Shown one piece after another: positions 27,676 to 36,898 of a DNA stretch of 64,000 nt. The stretch comes from Desulfovibrio sp. Marseille-P6017 (lineage in GTDB: Bacteria > Bacillota_A > Clostridia > Peptostreptococcales > Peptostreptococcaceae). The position numbers and the translations under genes were made by a program. Each line of letters begins with the position of its first letter. Within the stretch, counting starts at the first letter, position 1. The stretch lies in the NCBI GenBank assembly GCA_900604495.1, contig UWOR01000009.1, positions 73,052-137,051 on the forward strand, read 5' to 3'. The notes under the pieces are model-generated. The model did not search any database. It was not told the origin of the DNA and saw only the letters and a list, made by a program, of their open reading frames with translations.

Positions 27676-28092
27676 ATGATGAATATAGCATTAGTAGCTC
27701 ATGATGAAATGAAAAATACTATGATAGGGTTTTGTATAGCATATGAAAATATCTTAAAAAAATATGGACTATATGCAACTGGAACAACTGGGAAAAAAAT
27801 AATGGATGAAACAGAATTAACTATAACAAGACTTGCTTCGGGTCCATTAGGTGGAGATCAACAAATTGGATCTTTAATTGTTACTCAAGATATAGACTTA
27901 GTAATCTTTTTAAGAGATCCTCTTACTTCTCAAGCTCATGAACCGGATATACAAGCATTAGTTAGATTATGTGATGTTTATAATGTTCCTGTGGCTACAA
28001 ATTTAGCTTCTGCAGAGATATTTATAAAAGCTCTTGATAGAGGCGAATTATCATGGAGAGAAGTTAGAAAAACTACTAGCCAAAGAGTGTAA
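27676..28092 (+). CDS. mgsA: Methylglyoxal synthase
   Basis: 138 aa. Converts dihydroxyacetone phosphate to methylglyoxal and phosphate, bypassing lower glycolysis when phosphate is short. [10 protein letters not shown] (residues 5-14) is the phosphate-binding start, TGTTGKK follows at about 38, and the catalytic Asp lies in [11 protein letters not shown]. Two consecutive ATGs are possible starts; the first is used. Ends the cell-shape cluster before a terminator. Confidence 0.95.
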   Translation: MMNIALVAHDEMKNTMIGFCIAYENILKKYGLYATGTTGKKIMDETELTITRLASGPLGGDQQIGSLIVTQDIDLVIFLRDPLTSQAHEPDIQALVRLCDVYNVPVATNLASAEIFIKALDRGELSWREVRKTTSQRV

Positions 28093-28106
28093 ATAGATTA
28101 AAGAAT

Positions 28107-28142
28107 AAAAAAATAAGATATCTGTTGATATCTTATTTTTTT
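28107..28142. terminator. Bidirectional Rho-independent terminator
   Basis: A 15-bp near-perfect stem (28107-28122 with 28127-28141) with A-run on one side and T-run on the other, between the convergent mgsA and fprA genes. Confidence 0.9.
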
Positions 28143-28145
28143 ATA

Positions 28146-29339
28146 TTACTTTACTAATTTCGCAAATTCTTTACCAAACTCTATACATTCACATAAAGTA
28201 TCTTCACTTGGGAAGAATTTCTTTTTAAGTGCTGGAACAGGTACTTTAAATGACATCGCTTTAAGTGTATTTTCTGCCATTGATATACCTTCTCCACTCC
28301 ATCCGTATGAACCGAATACTCCAGCAATTTTACCTTGGTTAGCCATAGGGTCTATTACAGAGAATAAATCCCACATAGGTTTAACCATAGTTTTGTTTAT
28401 AGTTGGAGATCCTAAAAGTATTACTTTAGACATTACTACTGCATCGTGCATTTCTTTTAAAGTTAATTGTTCTAAGTCGTATAACTTAACTTGAGCTCCT
28501 TCTGAAAGTAGTCCTTCTTCTATTTTCTTAGCCATAGTTAAAGTATTTGTATATGCAGATAAGTAGAACACTGCAACTTGATTTTGATTAGTAAACTCTA
28601 CAGTTTCAGTAGACCATTCAACATATCTTTTAACAGCTGCCATTGGATCCTTAGTTAACATAGGTCCATGAGAAGTAAGTATTGTATCAAATTCTATTCC
28701 TAAATCAACAACTTTATTAACTGCATTTAAAACATGCTTAGAGAATGGTTTAACTATACAGTCAAAGTAGTGTTTAGCTGATTTTAAATAATCTTCACTT
28801 TCAACACAGTCTGCATCTACATTTGCAAAGTGACATCCAAATGCATCACAAGTGAATAATGTTTTTGATTCTTCTACGTAAGTAAACATAGTATCAGCCC
28901 AGTGTAAGAATGGAGCAACTATGAATCTTAATGTTCTTTTACCTATATTTAAAGTTTCGCCATCTTTTATAACGTGACATTTAAATGGTTTATTTATTTG
29001 TTCATCTAAGTATAATTTTGCTGCTTTTGTACAGTATACTTCTATGTTTGGATTTAAATCTAAGATATATTTTAAACTACCAGCATGGTCTGGTTCAGTA
29101 TGGTGAATTACCACATAGTCTATATCTTTAACATCAGTTATTTCTGATATATTACTTATAAATTCATCTTTAAAATTTGGTTTTACAGTATCAAATAGAA
29201 CTGTTTTTTCATCTTTTATTATATAAGAATTATAAGTTGTACCAAATTCAGTTTCCATTATTATATCGAAAACCTCTAAATCTTTGTCTACAACTCCTGT
29301 AAAGTAGATATCTTCTTTTACTTCAAATACTTTACTCAT
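28146..29339 (-). CDS. fprA: A-type flavoprotein (flavodiiron protein, FprA family)
   Basis: 397 aa. N-terminal metallo-beta-lactamase-like diiron domain with the ligand set HxExDH at residues 80-85 and later HWADTMF and CDAFGCHF; C-terminal flavodoxin domain (about 255-397) with FMN loop YLSAYTNT. Such enzymes reduce O2 to water or NO to N2O with electrons from rubredoxin, protecting anaerobes. AGGAGG ribosome binding site on the minus strand. Single gene facing the radical-SAM operon. Confidence 0.94.
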   Translation of the reverse strand: MSKVFEVKEDIYFTGVVDKDLEVFDIIMETEFGTTYNSYIIKDEKTVLFDTVKPNFKDEFISNISEITDVKDIDYVVIHHTEPDHAGSLKYILDLNPNIEVYCTKAAKLYLDEQINKPFKCHVIKDGETLNIGKRTLRFIVAPFLHWADTMFTYVEESKTLFTCDAFGCHFANVDADCVESEDYLKSAKHYFDCIVKPFSKHVLNAVNKVVDLGIEFDTILTSHGPMLTKDPMAAVKRYVEWSTETVEFTNQNQVAVFYLSAYTNTLTMAKKIEEGLLSEGAQVKLYDLEQLTLKEMHDAVVMSKVILLGSPTINKTMVKPMWDLFSVIDPMANQGKIAGVFGSYGWSGEGISMAENTLKAMSFKVPVPALKKKFFPSEDTLCECIEFGKEFAKLVK

Positions 29340-29668
29340 TACACAACCTCCTAGTAAATTAACTAATTATATACATATATGTATATTGTATACCCACTAA
29401 TATTTAGTTTAAACAAAATATATAAATTAAAGTTTTTGGGAAAAAATACTATATATACTAAAATAGCATTATTTTTTATCATAATCAATATACATAAATC
29501 ATTCGACAAAAACTAAGTTTTTATATTAATATAATAAAATAAACCACCTAATTTTCAATAGTTTAATTTTGGAAATATCAAATTTTAATGCATTATCTAT
29601 ATTTTATGGTGTATAATAAAAATTATGCTTTTTGAAAGTAATAAATTTATTGGAGGTTTCAATAATAA
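29340..29668. promoter_or_regulatory. Divergent intergenic region between fprA and radical-SAM operon
   Basis: 329 bp without a gene. It must carry promoters for both directions. A 16-bp perfect palindrome TATACATATATGTATA (29370-29385) lies 30 bp before fprA, and a TATAAT -10-like hexamer (29612-29617) precedes the plus-strand gene by 51 bp, without a good -35. The rest is AT-rich sequence in which I see nothing specific. Confidence 0.4.
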
Positions 29669-31513
29669 ATGAATAAAGTAGACTTAAGAAGAATTTTAAA
29701 AAAGGTTGAAAAACCTGCTAGATATCTTGGAAATGAAGTTAATTCTATACATAAAGATACAACTAATCCAAACTTAATAAGATATGCTCATTGTTTCCCT
29801 GATTTGTACGAAGTTGGGATGAGTCACTTAGGAAGTCATATTCTTTACCATGTAATAAATAAAGATGAAGATGTATTTTGTGAAAGAGTATACTCTCCAG
29901 CTGTAGATATGGAAAATATAATGAGGGAAAAAAATATACCAATGTTTGCTCTAGAATCAAGAGAGCCTATAACTAATTTTGACTTTGTAACATTTACGCT
30001 TCAATATGAGCTTTCATATACAAATATTTTAAATATATTAGATTTAGCAAATATACCGTTACTTAGAGAAGAAAGAAAATTAGACGATCCATTTATACTA
30101 GTAGGTGGACCTTGTGCATATAATGTTGAACCATTAGCTGATTTTGTTGATATAGCAATTTTAGGTGAAGGTGAAGAAGTTAACTTAGAAGTTATAAATG
30201 CTTATAAGGAATGGAAGAAAAATAAAACAACTAGAGAAGACTTCTTATTAAAAATAGCTCAAATAGAAGGTGTATATATACCAAGCCTCTATGATGTTAC
30301 ATACAATGAAGATGGAACAGTTAAAGAAGTAGTACCTAATAAAGATGGTGTTCCAAGTAAAGTTAAAAAAAGAATAATAAGAGATGTAGAAACTGTAGAC
30401 TATCCAGATAAACTTATAGTTCCTTATATAGATACCGTTCATAACAGAGTAGTTTTAGAATTATTCAGAGGATGTACAAGAGGATGTAGATTCTGTCAAG
30501 CGGGTATGATATACAGACCTATAAGAGAGAAAAGTGTTGATAGATTAAAAGAAATAGTTGCAAATTTAGTGAAAAATACAGGATATGATGAAATATCATT
30601 ATCTTCATTAAGTACAAGTGATTATAGTCAGTTAAGAGAGTTAACGGATTTCTTAGTTGATGAGTATACTCCACAAAATGTAGGTATATCACTTCCATCA
30701 TTAAGACTAGATAATTTTTCTATGGAAATAGCAGAAAAAATACAACAAGTAAGAAAATCGGGGCTTACATTTGCACCAGAAGCAGGAACTCAAAGATTAA
30801 GAGATGTTATAAACAAAGGTGTAAGTGAAGCAGATTTAAAGAATGCTACTAGAAAAGCATTTGAAATGGGATGGAACAGTGTTAAATTATACTTCATGAT
30901 AGGTCTTCCAACTGAAACTTATGATGACTTAGATGGTATAGCAGATTTAGCATACGATGTTATAGATACTTACAGAGATGTTAATGGAGGAAAATTAAGA
31001 AGAAGTTTCTCAGTAACAGTAAGTACATCAACATTTGTACCAAAACCATTTACTCCATTCCAATGGCATGGACAAGATTATACTGAAGAAGTTGTAGAGA
31101 AACAAAGACACTTAGTTAAAAAATTAAAGAATAAAGATATAAAATACAATTATCATGATTCTAAAACAAGTTTAATGGAAGCTGTTGTAGCTAGAGGAGA
31201 TAGAAGAATAGGTAAAGTAATATTAGATGCATTTAGAGCTGGAGCTAAGTTTGATGGATGGTCAGAATACTTTAATTTAGATACATGGAAAGAAGCTATG
31301 GAAAAGAATAATCTTGATATAGCATTCTATGCTAATAGAGAAAGACAATATGAAGAAGTATTCCCATGGGATCATATAGATGTAGGTGTTACTAAGAAAT
31401 TCTTAATAAGAGAAAATGAAAAAGCAAGAGAAGATAAAGTATCTCCAGACTGTAGACATCAATGTCATGGATGTGGAATAAATGTAAATGACATTACAAG
31501 GGGGTTATGTTAA
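29669..31513 (+). CDS. TIGR03960-type B12-binding-domain/radical SAM protein
   Basis: 614 aa. N-terminal cobalamin-binding-like Rossmann region (about 25-190, LILVGGPCAYN-like ILVGGPCAYN) and a radical SAM domain with the [4Fe-4S] motif Cys269-x3-Cys273-x2-Cys276 in RGCTRGCRFCQAG. Extra cysteines occur at the C-terminus (CRHQCHGCG). The family is paired with the protein encoded next and lies near rng and rplU in many Clostridia; its reaction is unknown, though RNA modification is often supposed. Overlaps the next frame. Confidence 0.88.
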   Translation: MNKVDLRRILKKVEKPARYLGNEVNSIHKDTTNPNLIRYAHCFPDLYEVGMSHLGSHILYHVINKDEDVFCERVYSPAVDMENIMREKNIPMFALESREPITNFDFVTFTLQYELSYTNILNILDLANIPLLREERKLDDPFILVGGPCAYNVEPLADFVDIAILGEGEEVNLEVINAYKEWKKNKTTREDFLLKIAQIEGVYIPSLYDVTYNEDGTVKEVVPNKDGVPSKVKKRIIRDVETVDYPDKLIVPYIDTVHNRVVLELFRGCTRGCRFCQAGMIYRPIREKSVDRLKEIVANLVKNTGYDEISLSSLSTSDYSQLRELTDFLVDEYTPQNVGISLPSLRLDNFSMEIAEKIQQVRKSGLTFAPEAGTQRLRDVINKGVSEADLKNATRKAFEMGWNSVKLYFMIGLPTETYDDLDGIADLAYDVIDTYRDVNGGKLRRSFSVTVSTSTFVPKPFTPFQWHGQDYTEEVVEKQRHLVKKLKNKDIKYNYHDSKTSLMEAVVARGDRRIGKVILDAFRAGAKFDGWSEYFNLDTWKEAMEKNNLDIAFYANRERQYEEVFPWDHIDVGVTKKFLIRENEKAREDKVSPDCRHQCHGCGINVNDITRGLC

Positions 31514-31515
31514 TT

Positions 31516-32214
31516 ATGAGCAAAATAATAAGAGTAAAATTTAAAAAAGAAGGAGATATGATATACATATCACATCTTGATTTACAAAAACTTTTACAAA
31601 GAGCTTTTAGAAGAGCGGATATAGAATTATCTTATTCTCAAGGATATAATCCTCATCCAAAGATGAGTTATGGAAATGCATTAGCTTTAGGAACTGAAAG
31701 TTATGGTGAATATGTAGATATAGAAATAGAAGAGGAAATAGGTGTTGAAGAATTCTTAACTAGAATAAATGAAGAATTACCACAAGGTATAGAATTTGTT
31801 AAAGCAGAAGAAATTGATCCTAAGACTCCTTCATTAGCATCAACAATTGAATATGGAGAGTACTTATTCAATATAGAATTAGAAAATTCTATAAGCAAGG
31901 AATTCGTAAAATCTAGAATAACTGATTTTATGAATAAAGAAGAAATAATGATAAGTAAGAAAAATAAAAAAGGTAAAATAGTAGAGTCAAATATAAGACC
32001 TATGATAAAATTCTTTGATATTTTAAGTTTAGAAGATAATAATTTAACTTTAATAGGAACTATAGCTACAGGTTCTAAAGCTAATCTAAATACTAATATA
32101 TTTATACCAAAAGTATTAGAAATGTTAGACATAGAGATGGACCCATTAGATGTAGATATATTAAGAAGAGATTTATATGTAGTAGAAGATGGACAATTAG
32201 TTTCTCCTATGTAA
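31516..32214 (+). CDS. TIGR03936 family radical SAM-associated protein (DUF2344)
   Basis: 232 aa from ATG 31516, 10 bp after an AAGGGGGTT site within the preceding gene's end; an ATG at 31507 is too close to that site. VKFKKEGDMIYISHLDLQ-like start and GYNPHPKMSYGNALALG are diagnostic of the family. In some bacteria the two proteins are fused, so it is probably the partner subunit of the radical SAM enzyme. Terminator downstream. Confidence 0.88.
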   Translation: MSKIIRVKFKKEGDMIYISHLDLQKLLQRAFRRADIELSYSQGYNPHPKMSYGNALALGTESYGEYVDIEIEEEIGVEEFLTRINEELPQGIEFVKAEEIDPKTPSLASTIEYGEYLFNIELENSISKEFVKSRITDFMNKEEIMISKKNKKGKIVESNIRPMIKFFDILSLEDNNLTLIGTIATGSKANLNTNIFIPKVLEMLDIEMDPLDVDILRRDLYVVEDGQLVSPM

Positions 32215-32225
32215 TTCATAATAAG

Positions 32226-32260
32226 ATGAGTGTACTTTTATAGTGCGCTCATTTTTATTT
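32226..32260 (+). terminator. Rho-independent terminator
   Basis: Stem atgagtgtac / gtgcgctcat with G-U pairs and a 7-nt loop, followed by tttttattttt. Confidence 0.8.
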
Positions 32261-32384
32261 TTACAAATTTTATGATGAAAATTTTTGTAAAAATAAAAAT
32301 GCTTATTAACTTATCTATAAAACTATAAATTAGTTTATACTATAATAAGATTGATGCTGAAGTAAAACATGAAAGGAATTTTAA

Positions 32385-33788
32385 ATGAAAAATATAGTTA
32401 TAGAATCGTTAGTTTTATCACAAAAAACTGCAATACTTGAAGATGATAAGCTAGTTGAATTGCTTATAGAAGATAATACAAATGAAAAAATTGTATCTAA
32501 TATATATAGAGGTGTAGTAAAAAATGTAAAGCCAGGAATTGAGGCGGGATTTGTGGATATAGGACTTGATAAATTAGCTTATTTACCTTTAGGTAAAAAT
32601 AAAGATATTAAATCAGGTCAAGATATAATGGTACAAGTTAATAAAGAAGGAATAGGAAGTAAGGGGGCAAAACTTAATTTAGAAATAAGTATAGCAGGAA
32701 GATACTTAGTTTATATACCATCTAATGATAGGTCTACTATGTCTAATAAAATTACAGATGAAAAAGAACGATTTAGATTAAAAAAAATCATAAATGCAAT
32801 AAATAAAGAGGGGTTAGGAATAATAGTTAGAACTGAAGCTCAAGGATGTACACTAGAGGAATTAAAGTGTGATTTAGAGTATCTTAAGGCAAAGTATGAA
32901 GTAATTTGTAAAGAATTTAAATTAGGTATGGGTCCTAAACTTTTATATAAAGATTTAGATTTCGCATCAAAGTATGTAAAAGATAATGTAAATGAGTATA
33001 CAAATCAAATTGTTGTTAACAATGAAGAAAAGTATAGTGAATTAAAAAATATTTTAAAAGAAATAAATAAAGAATACGTAAATAAGTTAATATTAGAAAA
33101 GAATAAAGATGTATTTGACTTATATAAAGTTCAAGGACAAATTGAAAAATCTATAAATAAAAAAGTTTGGTTAAAAAGTGGTGGATACTTAATAATAGAT
33201 AAAACTGAAGCAATGACAGTTATAGATGTAAACACGGGAAAATATACAGGAAGTATAAAGTTAGAAGAAACTGTATATAAAACTAACTTAGAAGCAGCAA
33301 AAGAGATTGCAAGACAGCTTAAACTTAGAGACATAGGTGGAATAATAATTATAGATTTTATTGACATGCATAAAAAGGAATATAAAGAAGAATTGCTAAA
33401 AATATTAAGTGATGAGCTTAAAAAAGATAAAAGAAAGTCTGAAGTGTTGGGATTAACTAGGCTAGGTCTTGTAGAGGTTGCAAGAAGAAGAGAAAAGAGC
33501 TCTATAGATACATACTTTTTAGGTGATTGCCCTACTTGTAAAGAGCATTCATACTTAAAATCTATAAATTCAATAATTGATGATATAGAAAAAGAAGTTA
33601 TGAGAATATCTGAACATACATCATATAAAAGTATATCCATAGAATTAAATAATGAAGTATATAAAGAAATAAATCAAAAATGGAAAAATATTTTAAACAC
33701 AATTAGTAAAAAATATGATATTATTATTAAGTCGACAGGACGTGACAGTATAAGTTACGAAAAAATAAATATTATTTTTAATACTTAG
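32385..33788 (+). CDS. rng: Ribonuclease G/E family protein
   Basis: 467 aa. Single-strand endoribonuclease for rRNA and mRNA processing. An S1-like RNA-binding domain sits near residues 38-100. The DNase I-like catalytic part has two acidic motifs, AMTVIDVNTG and IIIIDFIDM, whose aspartates bind Mg. The zinc-link CPTC (GDCPTCKEH) near residue 383 joins subunits. Short like RNase G, without the degradosome tail of RNase E. Followed within 1 bp by the rplU promoter. Confidence 0.93.
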   Translation: MKNIVIESLVLSQKTAILEDDKLVELLIEDNTNEKIVSNIYRGVVKNVKPGIEAGFVDIGLDKLAYLPLGKNKDIKSGQDIMVQVNKEGIGSKGAKLNLEISIAGRYLVYIPSNDRSTMSNKITDEKERFRLKKIINAINKEGLGIIVRTEAQGCTLEELKCDLEYLKAKYEVICKEFKLGMGPKLLYKDLDFASKYVKDNVNEYTNQIVVNNEEKYSELKNILKEINKEYVNKLILEKNKDVFDLYKVQGQIEKSINKKVWLKSGGYLIIDKTEAMTVIDVNTGKYTGSIKLEETVYKTNLEAAKEIARQLKLRDIGGIIIIDFIDMHKKEYKEELLKILSDELKKDKRKSEVLGLTRLGLVEVARRREKSSIDTYFLGDCPTCKEHSYLKSINSIIDDIEKEVMRISEHTSYKSISIELNNEVYKEINQKWKNILNTISKKYDIIIKSTGRDSISYEKINIIFNT

Positions 33789-33817
33789 TTGACAAATGTA
33801 AAAAAACATAGTATTAT
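33789..33817 (+). promoter_or_regulatory. SigA promoter of rplU operon
   Basis: -35 TTGACA (33789-33794), 17-bp spacer, -10 TATTAT (33812-33817). Consensus strength fits a ribosomal protein operon. Start of transcription is expected near 33824. Confidence 0.85.
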
Positions 33818-33823
33818 TAATAA

Positions 33824-33906
33824 ATGTAATGCCGCACAAAAAAGGTCTTAAAATTTCTTTTAGAAATTACCTTTATGGCGAGTTTTGGACCGAGGAGGTG
33901 TATTTA
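33824..33906 (+). promoter_or_regulatory. L21 leader RNA upstream of rplU
   Basis: About 80 nt of leader between promoter and rplU with the GC-containing flanks tgccgcac ... tggcgagttttgga that can pair around a shorter hairpin (ggtcttaaaatttc / gaaattacc). Position, size and these elements match the L21 leader family of Firmicutes, which is thought to give autogenous control by L21. The frame upstream of rplU is open through it but this is leader, not protein. Confidence 0.65.
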
Positions 33907-34218
33907 ATGTACGCTATAGTAAAAACAGGTGGAAAGCAATATAAAGTTGCTGAAGGTGATGTATTATTCGTTGAAAAGTTAGAAGCTAATGCTGGTGATG
34001 TTATAACTTTAAACGAAGTTTTAGCTTGCACTAAGAACGGAGAGTTAGTTGTTGGTTCTCCAGTTGTTGAAGGTGCTTCTGTTCAAGCAAAAGTTGTTGA
34101 ACAAGGTAAAGCTAAGAAGGTTGTAGTTTTCAAGTATAAAGCTAAGAAAGACTACAGAAGAAAACAAGGACATCGTCAACCATACACTAAGATAGTTATA
34201 GAAAAAATAAACGCTTAG
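33907..34218 (+). CDS. rplU: 50S ribosomal protein L21
   Basis: 103 aa from ATG 33907 with GAGGAGGTG upstream. [14 protein letters not shown] is the universal L21 start and the C-terminal [15 protein letters not shown] its signature. The open frame runs 26 codons further upstream, but that part is the leader RNA. First gene of rplU-prp-rpmA. Confidence 0.97.
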   Translation: MYAIVKTGGKQYKVAEGDVLFVEKLEANAGDVITLNEVLACTKNGELVVGSPVVEGASVQAKVVEQGKAKKVVVFKYKAKKDYRRKQGHRQPYTKIVIEKINA

Positions 34219-34233
34219 TATTTAGGTTGAATA

Positions 34234-34551
34234 ATGATAAAAGTTAATTATTATTATAATGATGATTTCTTACTTCAAGGTTTTTGTTTAAAGGGACATG
34301 CTGATTATGCTGAAATAGGTTATGATATAGTTTGTTCTGCAGTTACATCTAATGCAGTTGCAGTTATAAACTCTTTAGACAAATTACAAAAAGTTGAATT
34401 TGAAAAAATAGAAGCTAAAGAAGGACATATAGAATGTATTGTTAAAGATAATTCTTTAGGGAAATCTCAGCTATTATTAAATCATTTTCAATTGGCTATT
34501 CAAGAAATTAAAAGGGAATACCCAAAAAATATAAAAATCTTAAAAAAGTAG
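34234..34551 (+). CDS. prp: Ribosomal-processing cysteine protease Prp
   Basis: 105 aa. Prp removes the N-terminal extension of L27 in Firmicutes. The catalytic dyad is His22 in KGHADYAE and Cys34 in DIVCSAVT. The gene is always between rplU and rpmA, as here, and the L27 encoded next has the matching extension. Confidence 0.94.
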   Translation: MIKVNYYYNDDFLLQGFCLKGHADYAEIGYDIVCSAVTSNAVAVINSLDKLQKVEFEKIEAKEGHIECIVKDNSLGKSQLLLNHFQLAIQEIKREYPKNIKILKK

Positions 34552-34565
34552 GGGGTGACTCCAAT

Positions 34566-34856
34566 ATGTTAAACATGAACTTACAATTACTTGCATCTAA
34601 GAAAGGGGTAGGGTCTTCTAAAAACGGTAGAGATTCTATATCGAAAAGATTAGGTGTTAAGAGATATGACGGACAAGTAGTTACTGCTGGTAGTATAATA
34701 GTAAGACAAAGAGGAACTAAGATACATCCAGGTACTAATGTAGGTAAAGGTGGAGATGACACTTTATTCGCATTAATAGACGGTACTGTTAAGTTCGAAA
34801 GAAAAGACAAGAAAAGAAAAAAAGTAAGCGTATATCCAGTATCTATTGCTGAATAA
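34566..34856 (+). CDS. rpmA: 50S ribosomal protein L27 with Prp-cleavable N-terminus
   Basis: 96 aa. The N-terminus [14 protein letters not shown] carries the extension removed by Prp; cleavage is expected after LQLL, leaving ASKKG, which reaches the peptidyl-transferase centre. Other Firmicutes have LQFF at this place. The body [15 protein letters not shown] and [13 protein letters not shown] are typical. Terminator follows. Confidence 0.97.
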   Translation: MLNMNLQLLASKKGVGSSKNGRDSISKRLGVKRYDGQVVTAGSIIVRQRGTKIHPGTNVGKGGDDTLFALIDGTVKFERKDKKRKKVSVYPVSIAE

Positions 34857-34866
34857 TATATATGAG

Positions 34867-34894
34867 AAAAGGAGTGTTCTTACACTCCTTTTTG
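34867..34894 (+). terminator. Rho-independent terminator
   Basis: 9-bp stem aaaggagtg / cactccttt with a 6-nt loop and T-run after rpmA. Confidence 0.9.
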
Positions 34895-34985
34895 TTGTAA
34901 ATAGATGATTTCCTCAAATTATATATATATAATATTTATAGTTTGGAGAAAATAAAAAAAAGTCTTAATCAAGTAGGTGATTAAT

Positions 34986-36266
34986 TTGTTTATAGATAAA
35001 GCAAGAATTTTTGTTAAAGCTGGTAACGGTGGAAATGGATCGGTTGCATTTAGAAAAGAAAAATATGTTCCAGCTGGTGGACCAGATGGAGGAGACGGAG
35101 GAAGAGGTGCTAGTATAGTATTTGAGGTAGATTTAGGTCTTAGAACTTTGATGGATTTCAAATATCAAAGAAAGTACCTTGCTGAATCTGGTGGAGATGG
35201 AAGTAAAAAGAAAAAAGCAGGTAAAAATGGAGAAGATTTAATTCTTAAAGTTCCACCTGGTACAATAATAAGAGATGAAGCTACAGGACTTATAATAGCA
35301 GATTTAAAAGAAGAAGGCGATAGAGCTGTAGTTGCAAAAGGTGGTAGAGGTGGAAAAGGAAATCAACACTTTGCCAATGCAGTAAGACAAGCTCCAGCTT
35401 TTGCAAAATCTGGTACAGATGGAGAAGAAAGATGGGTAATTCTAGAGCTTAAAATGATAGCAGATGTAGGATTACTAGGATTCCCTAATGTTGGTAAATC
35501 TACATTCTTATCAGTTGTGACTAAAGCAAAACCAAAGATAGCTAACTATCATTTTACAACGTTAACTCCAAACTTAGGTGTGGTTCAAACTAAATTTGGT
35601 GATAGCTTTGTATTGGCTGATATACCAGGGCTTATAGAAGGTGCTGCAGAAGGTGTTGGTCTTGGACATGATTTCTTAAGACACGTAGAAAGAACTAAGG
35701 TATTGATACATATCGTTGACATAACTGGACACGAAGGTAGAAATGCATTAGAAGATTTTGATAAGATAAATGAAGAATTATCACTATATAATGAAAAACT
35801 TTCTCATAGACCACAAGTAGTTGTTGCTAATAAAATGGATATTTTAGAAGATGAAAGTGTATATGAAGAATTTAAAGAAGAACTTGAGGGTAGAGGATAT
35901 AAAGTATTTAAAATGTCTGCAGCTACTCGTCAAGGAATAGATGATGTTATAGCTTATGTATCTCAATTATTAAAAGAAGTTGAAGATGTAGAGTTAGTAA
36001 CAGAAGAAGAAATGTATAGACCAGAATTAGATCAATCTAATGAAGATGAAGGATTAACTGTTGAAATAGAAGATGGAATATATGTTGTTAAAGGTAAATC
36101 TTTAAGAAGAATAATGTATTCTGTTAACTTTGAAGATATGGAATCAATTCAATATTTCCAAAAAGCTATGGAGTCAGAAGGTGTCTTTGATAAGCTTAGT
36201 GAGATGGGTATTGAAGATGGAGATACAGTTAAGATTTATGAAATTGAATTTGAATTCTACAACTAG
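34986..36266 (+). CDS. obgE: GTPase Obg (CgtA), ribosome assembly
   Basis: 426 aa from TTG 34986, which follows TAGGTGATTAA; this gives the standard start MFIDKARIFVKAGNGG. A GTG at 34977 overlaps the ribosome binding site. Glycine-rich Obg fold (1-157), GTPase domain with G1 GFPNVGKST (about 166), DIPGLIEGA (G3) and NKMD (G4), and an OCT domain at the C-terminus. It assists 50S maturation and stringent response. Starts the obgE-yhbY pair. Confidence 0.96.
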   Translation: MFIDKARIFVKAGNGGNGSVAFRKEKYVPAGGPDGGDGGRGASIVFEVDLGLRTLMDFKYQRKYLAESGGDGSKKKKAGKNGEDLILKVPPGTIIRDEATGLIIADLKEEGDRAVVAKGGRGGKGNQHFANAVRQAPAFAKSGTDGEERWVILELKMIADVGLLGFPNVGKSTFLSVVTKAKPKIANYHFTTLTPNLGVVQTKFGDSFVLADIPGLIEGAAEGVGLGHDFLRHVERTKVLIHIVDITGHEGRNALEDFDKINEELSLYNEKLSHRPQVVVANKMDILEDESVYEEFKEELEGRGYKVFKMSAATRQGIDDVIAYVSQLLKEVEDVELVTEEEMYRPELDQSNEDEGLTVEIEDGIYVVKGKSLRRIMYSVNFEDMESIQYFQKAMESEGVFDKLSEMGIEDGDTVKIYEIEFEFYN

Positions 36267-36287
36267 GATAAATAAAGAGGTGACATT

Positions 36288-36659
36288 ATGTTAAAAGGAA
36301 AGCAAAGAGCTTATTTAAGATCAATAGCTAATACTTTAAAGCCTATAACTCAAATAGGTAAAGAAGGTGTAACAGAAAGTTTCTTAGATCAATTAGATGC
36401 TATGTTAGATAGTAGAGAAATAGTAAAAGTTACTATACTTGAAACTGCAGGTCTTGATGCTAAAGAAACTGCTAATGCAATATGTAATGCATTAAGAGCA
36501 GAGTTCGTACAAGCTATAGGTTTTAAATTTACTATATATAGAAGAAACAATGAAGAACCAAAGATACTTTTCCCAGGACAAGAGCAAGCCAAGGCAAAAG
36601 TTAAAGATAATACAGTAACTAAAAAAGGAAAAATAACTAAAAGAGCTGCAAGAAGATAG
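36288..36659 (+). CDS. yhbY: YhbY family ribosome assembly RNA-binding protein
   Basis: 123 aa. CRM-domain protein associated with pre-50S particles. LKGKQRAYLRSIA at the start and the GKEGVTESF loop are typical. The C-terminus adds about 25 Lys/Thr/Ala-rich residues beyond the ~97-aa core. AGAGGTGA ribosome binding site; 21 bp after obgE. Confidence 0.92.
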   Translation: MLKGKQRAYLRSIANTLKPITQIGKEGVTESFLDQLDAMLDSREIVKVTILETAGLDAKETANAICNALRAEFVQAIGFKFTIYRRNNEEPKILFPGQEQAKAKVKDNTVTKKGKITKRAARR

Positions 36660-36697
36660 TTATAAAGTTACTTTTACTAATTATAATAAGTATTAAA

Positions 36698-36747
36698 AAA
36701 TTCTAGTCATTCAATGAATTTTATTGTAAATGACTAGAATTTTTTTA
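36698..36747 (+). terminator. Rho-independent terminator
   Basis: aaattctagtcatt pairs with aatgactagaattt around a 16-nt loop, then a run of T. Ends the obgE-yhbY unit. Confidence 0.85.
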
Positions 36748-36898
36748 TATTAAGATACTACTATTTGGGTATATTGATATATAGAATTAAAAATAAATAT
36801 AAAAATAGATTTTTATACTTTAAAATGTTAATATAATATCTAAGAGGTTAATTTATTTACAGTATAAGGCAAAATATAATATTTGAGGAGGACATAAT

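Noticed and set aside
31701..32219. 172-codon minus-strand open frame over the DUF2344 gene
   Set aside because: Antisense to a recognised family member with Ser/Ile-rich low-complexity translation and no start signal.
33829..33906. N-terminal extension of L21
   Set aside because: This stretch matches the L21 leader RNA in position and form, and L21 begins at MYAIVKTGG with its own GAGGAGG site.
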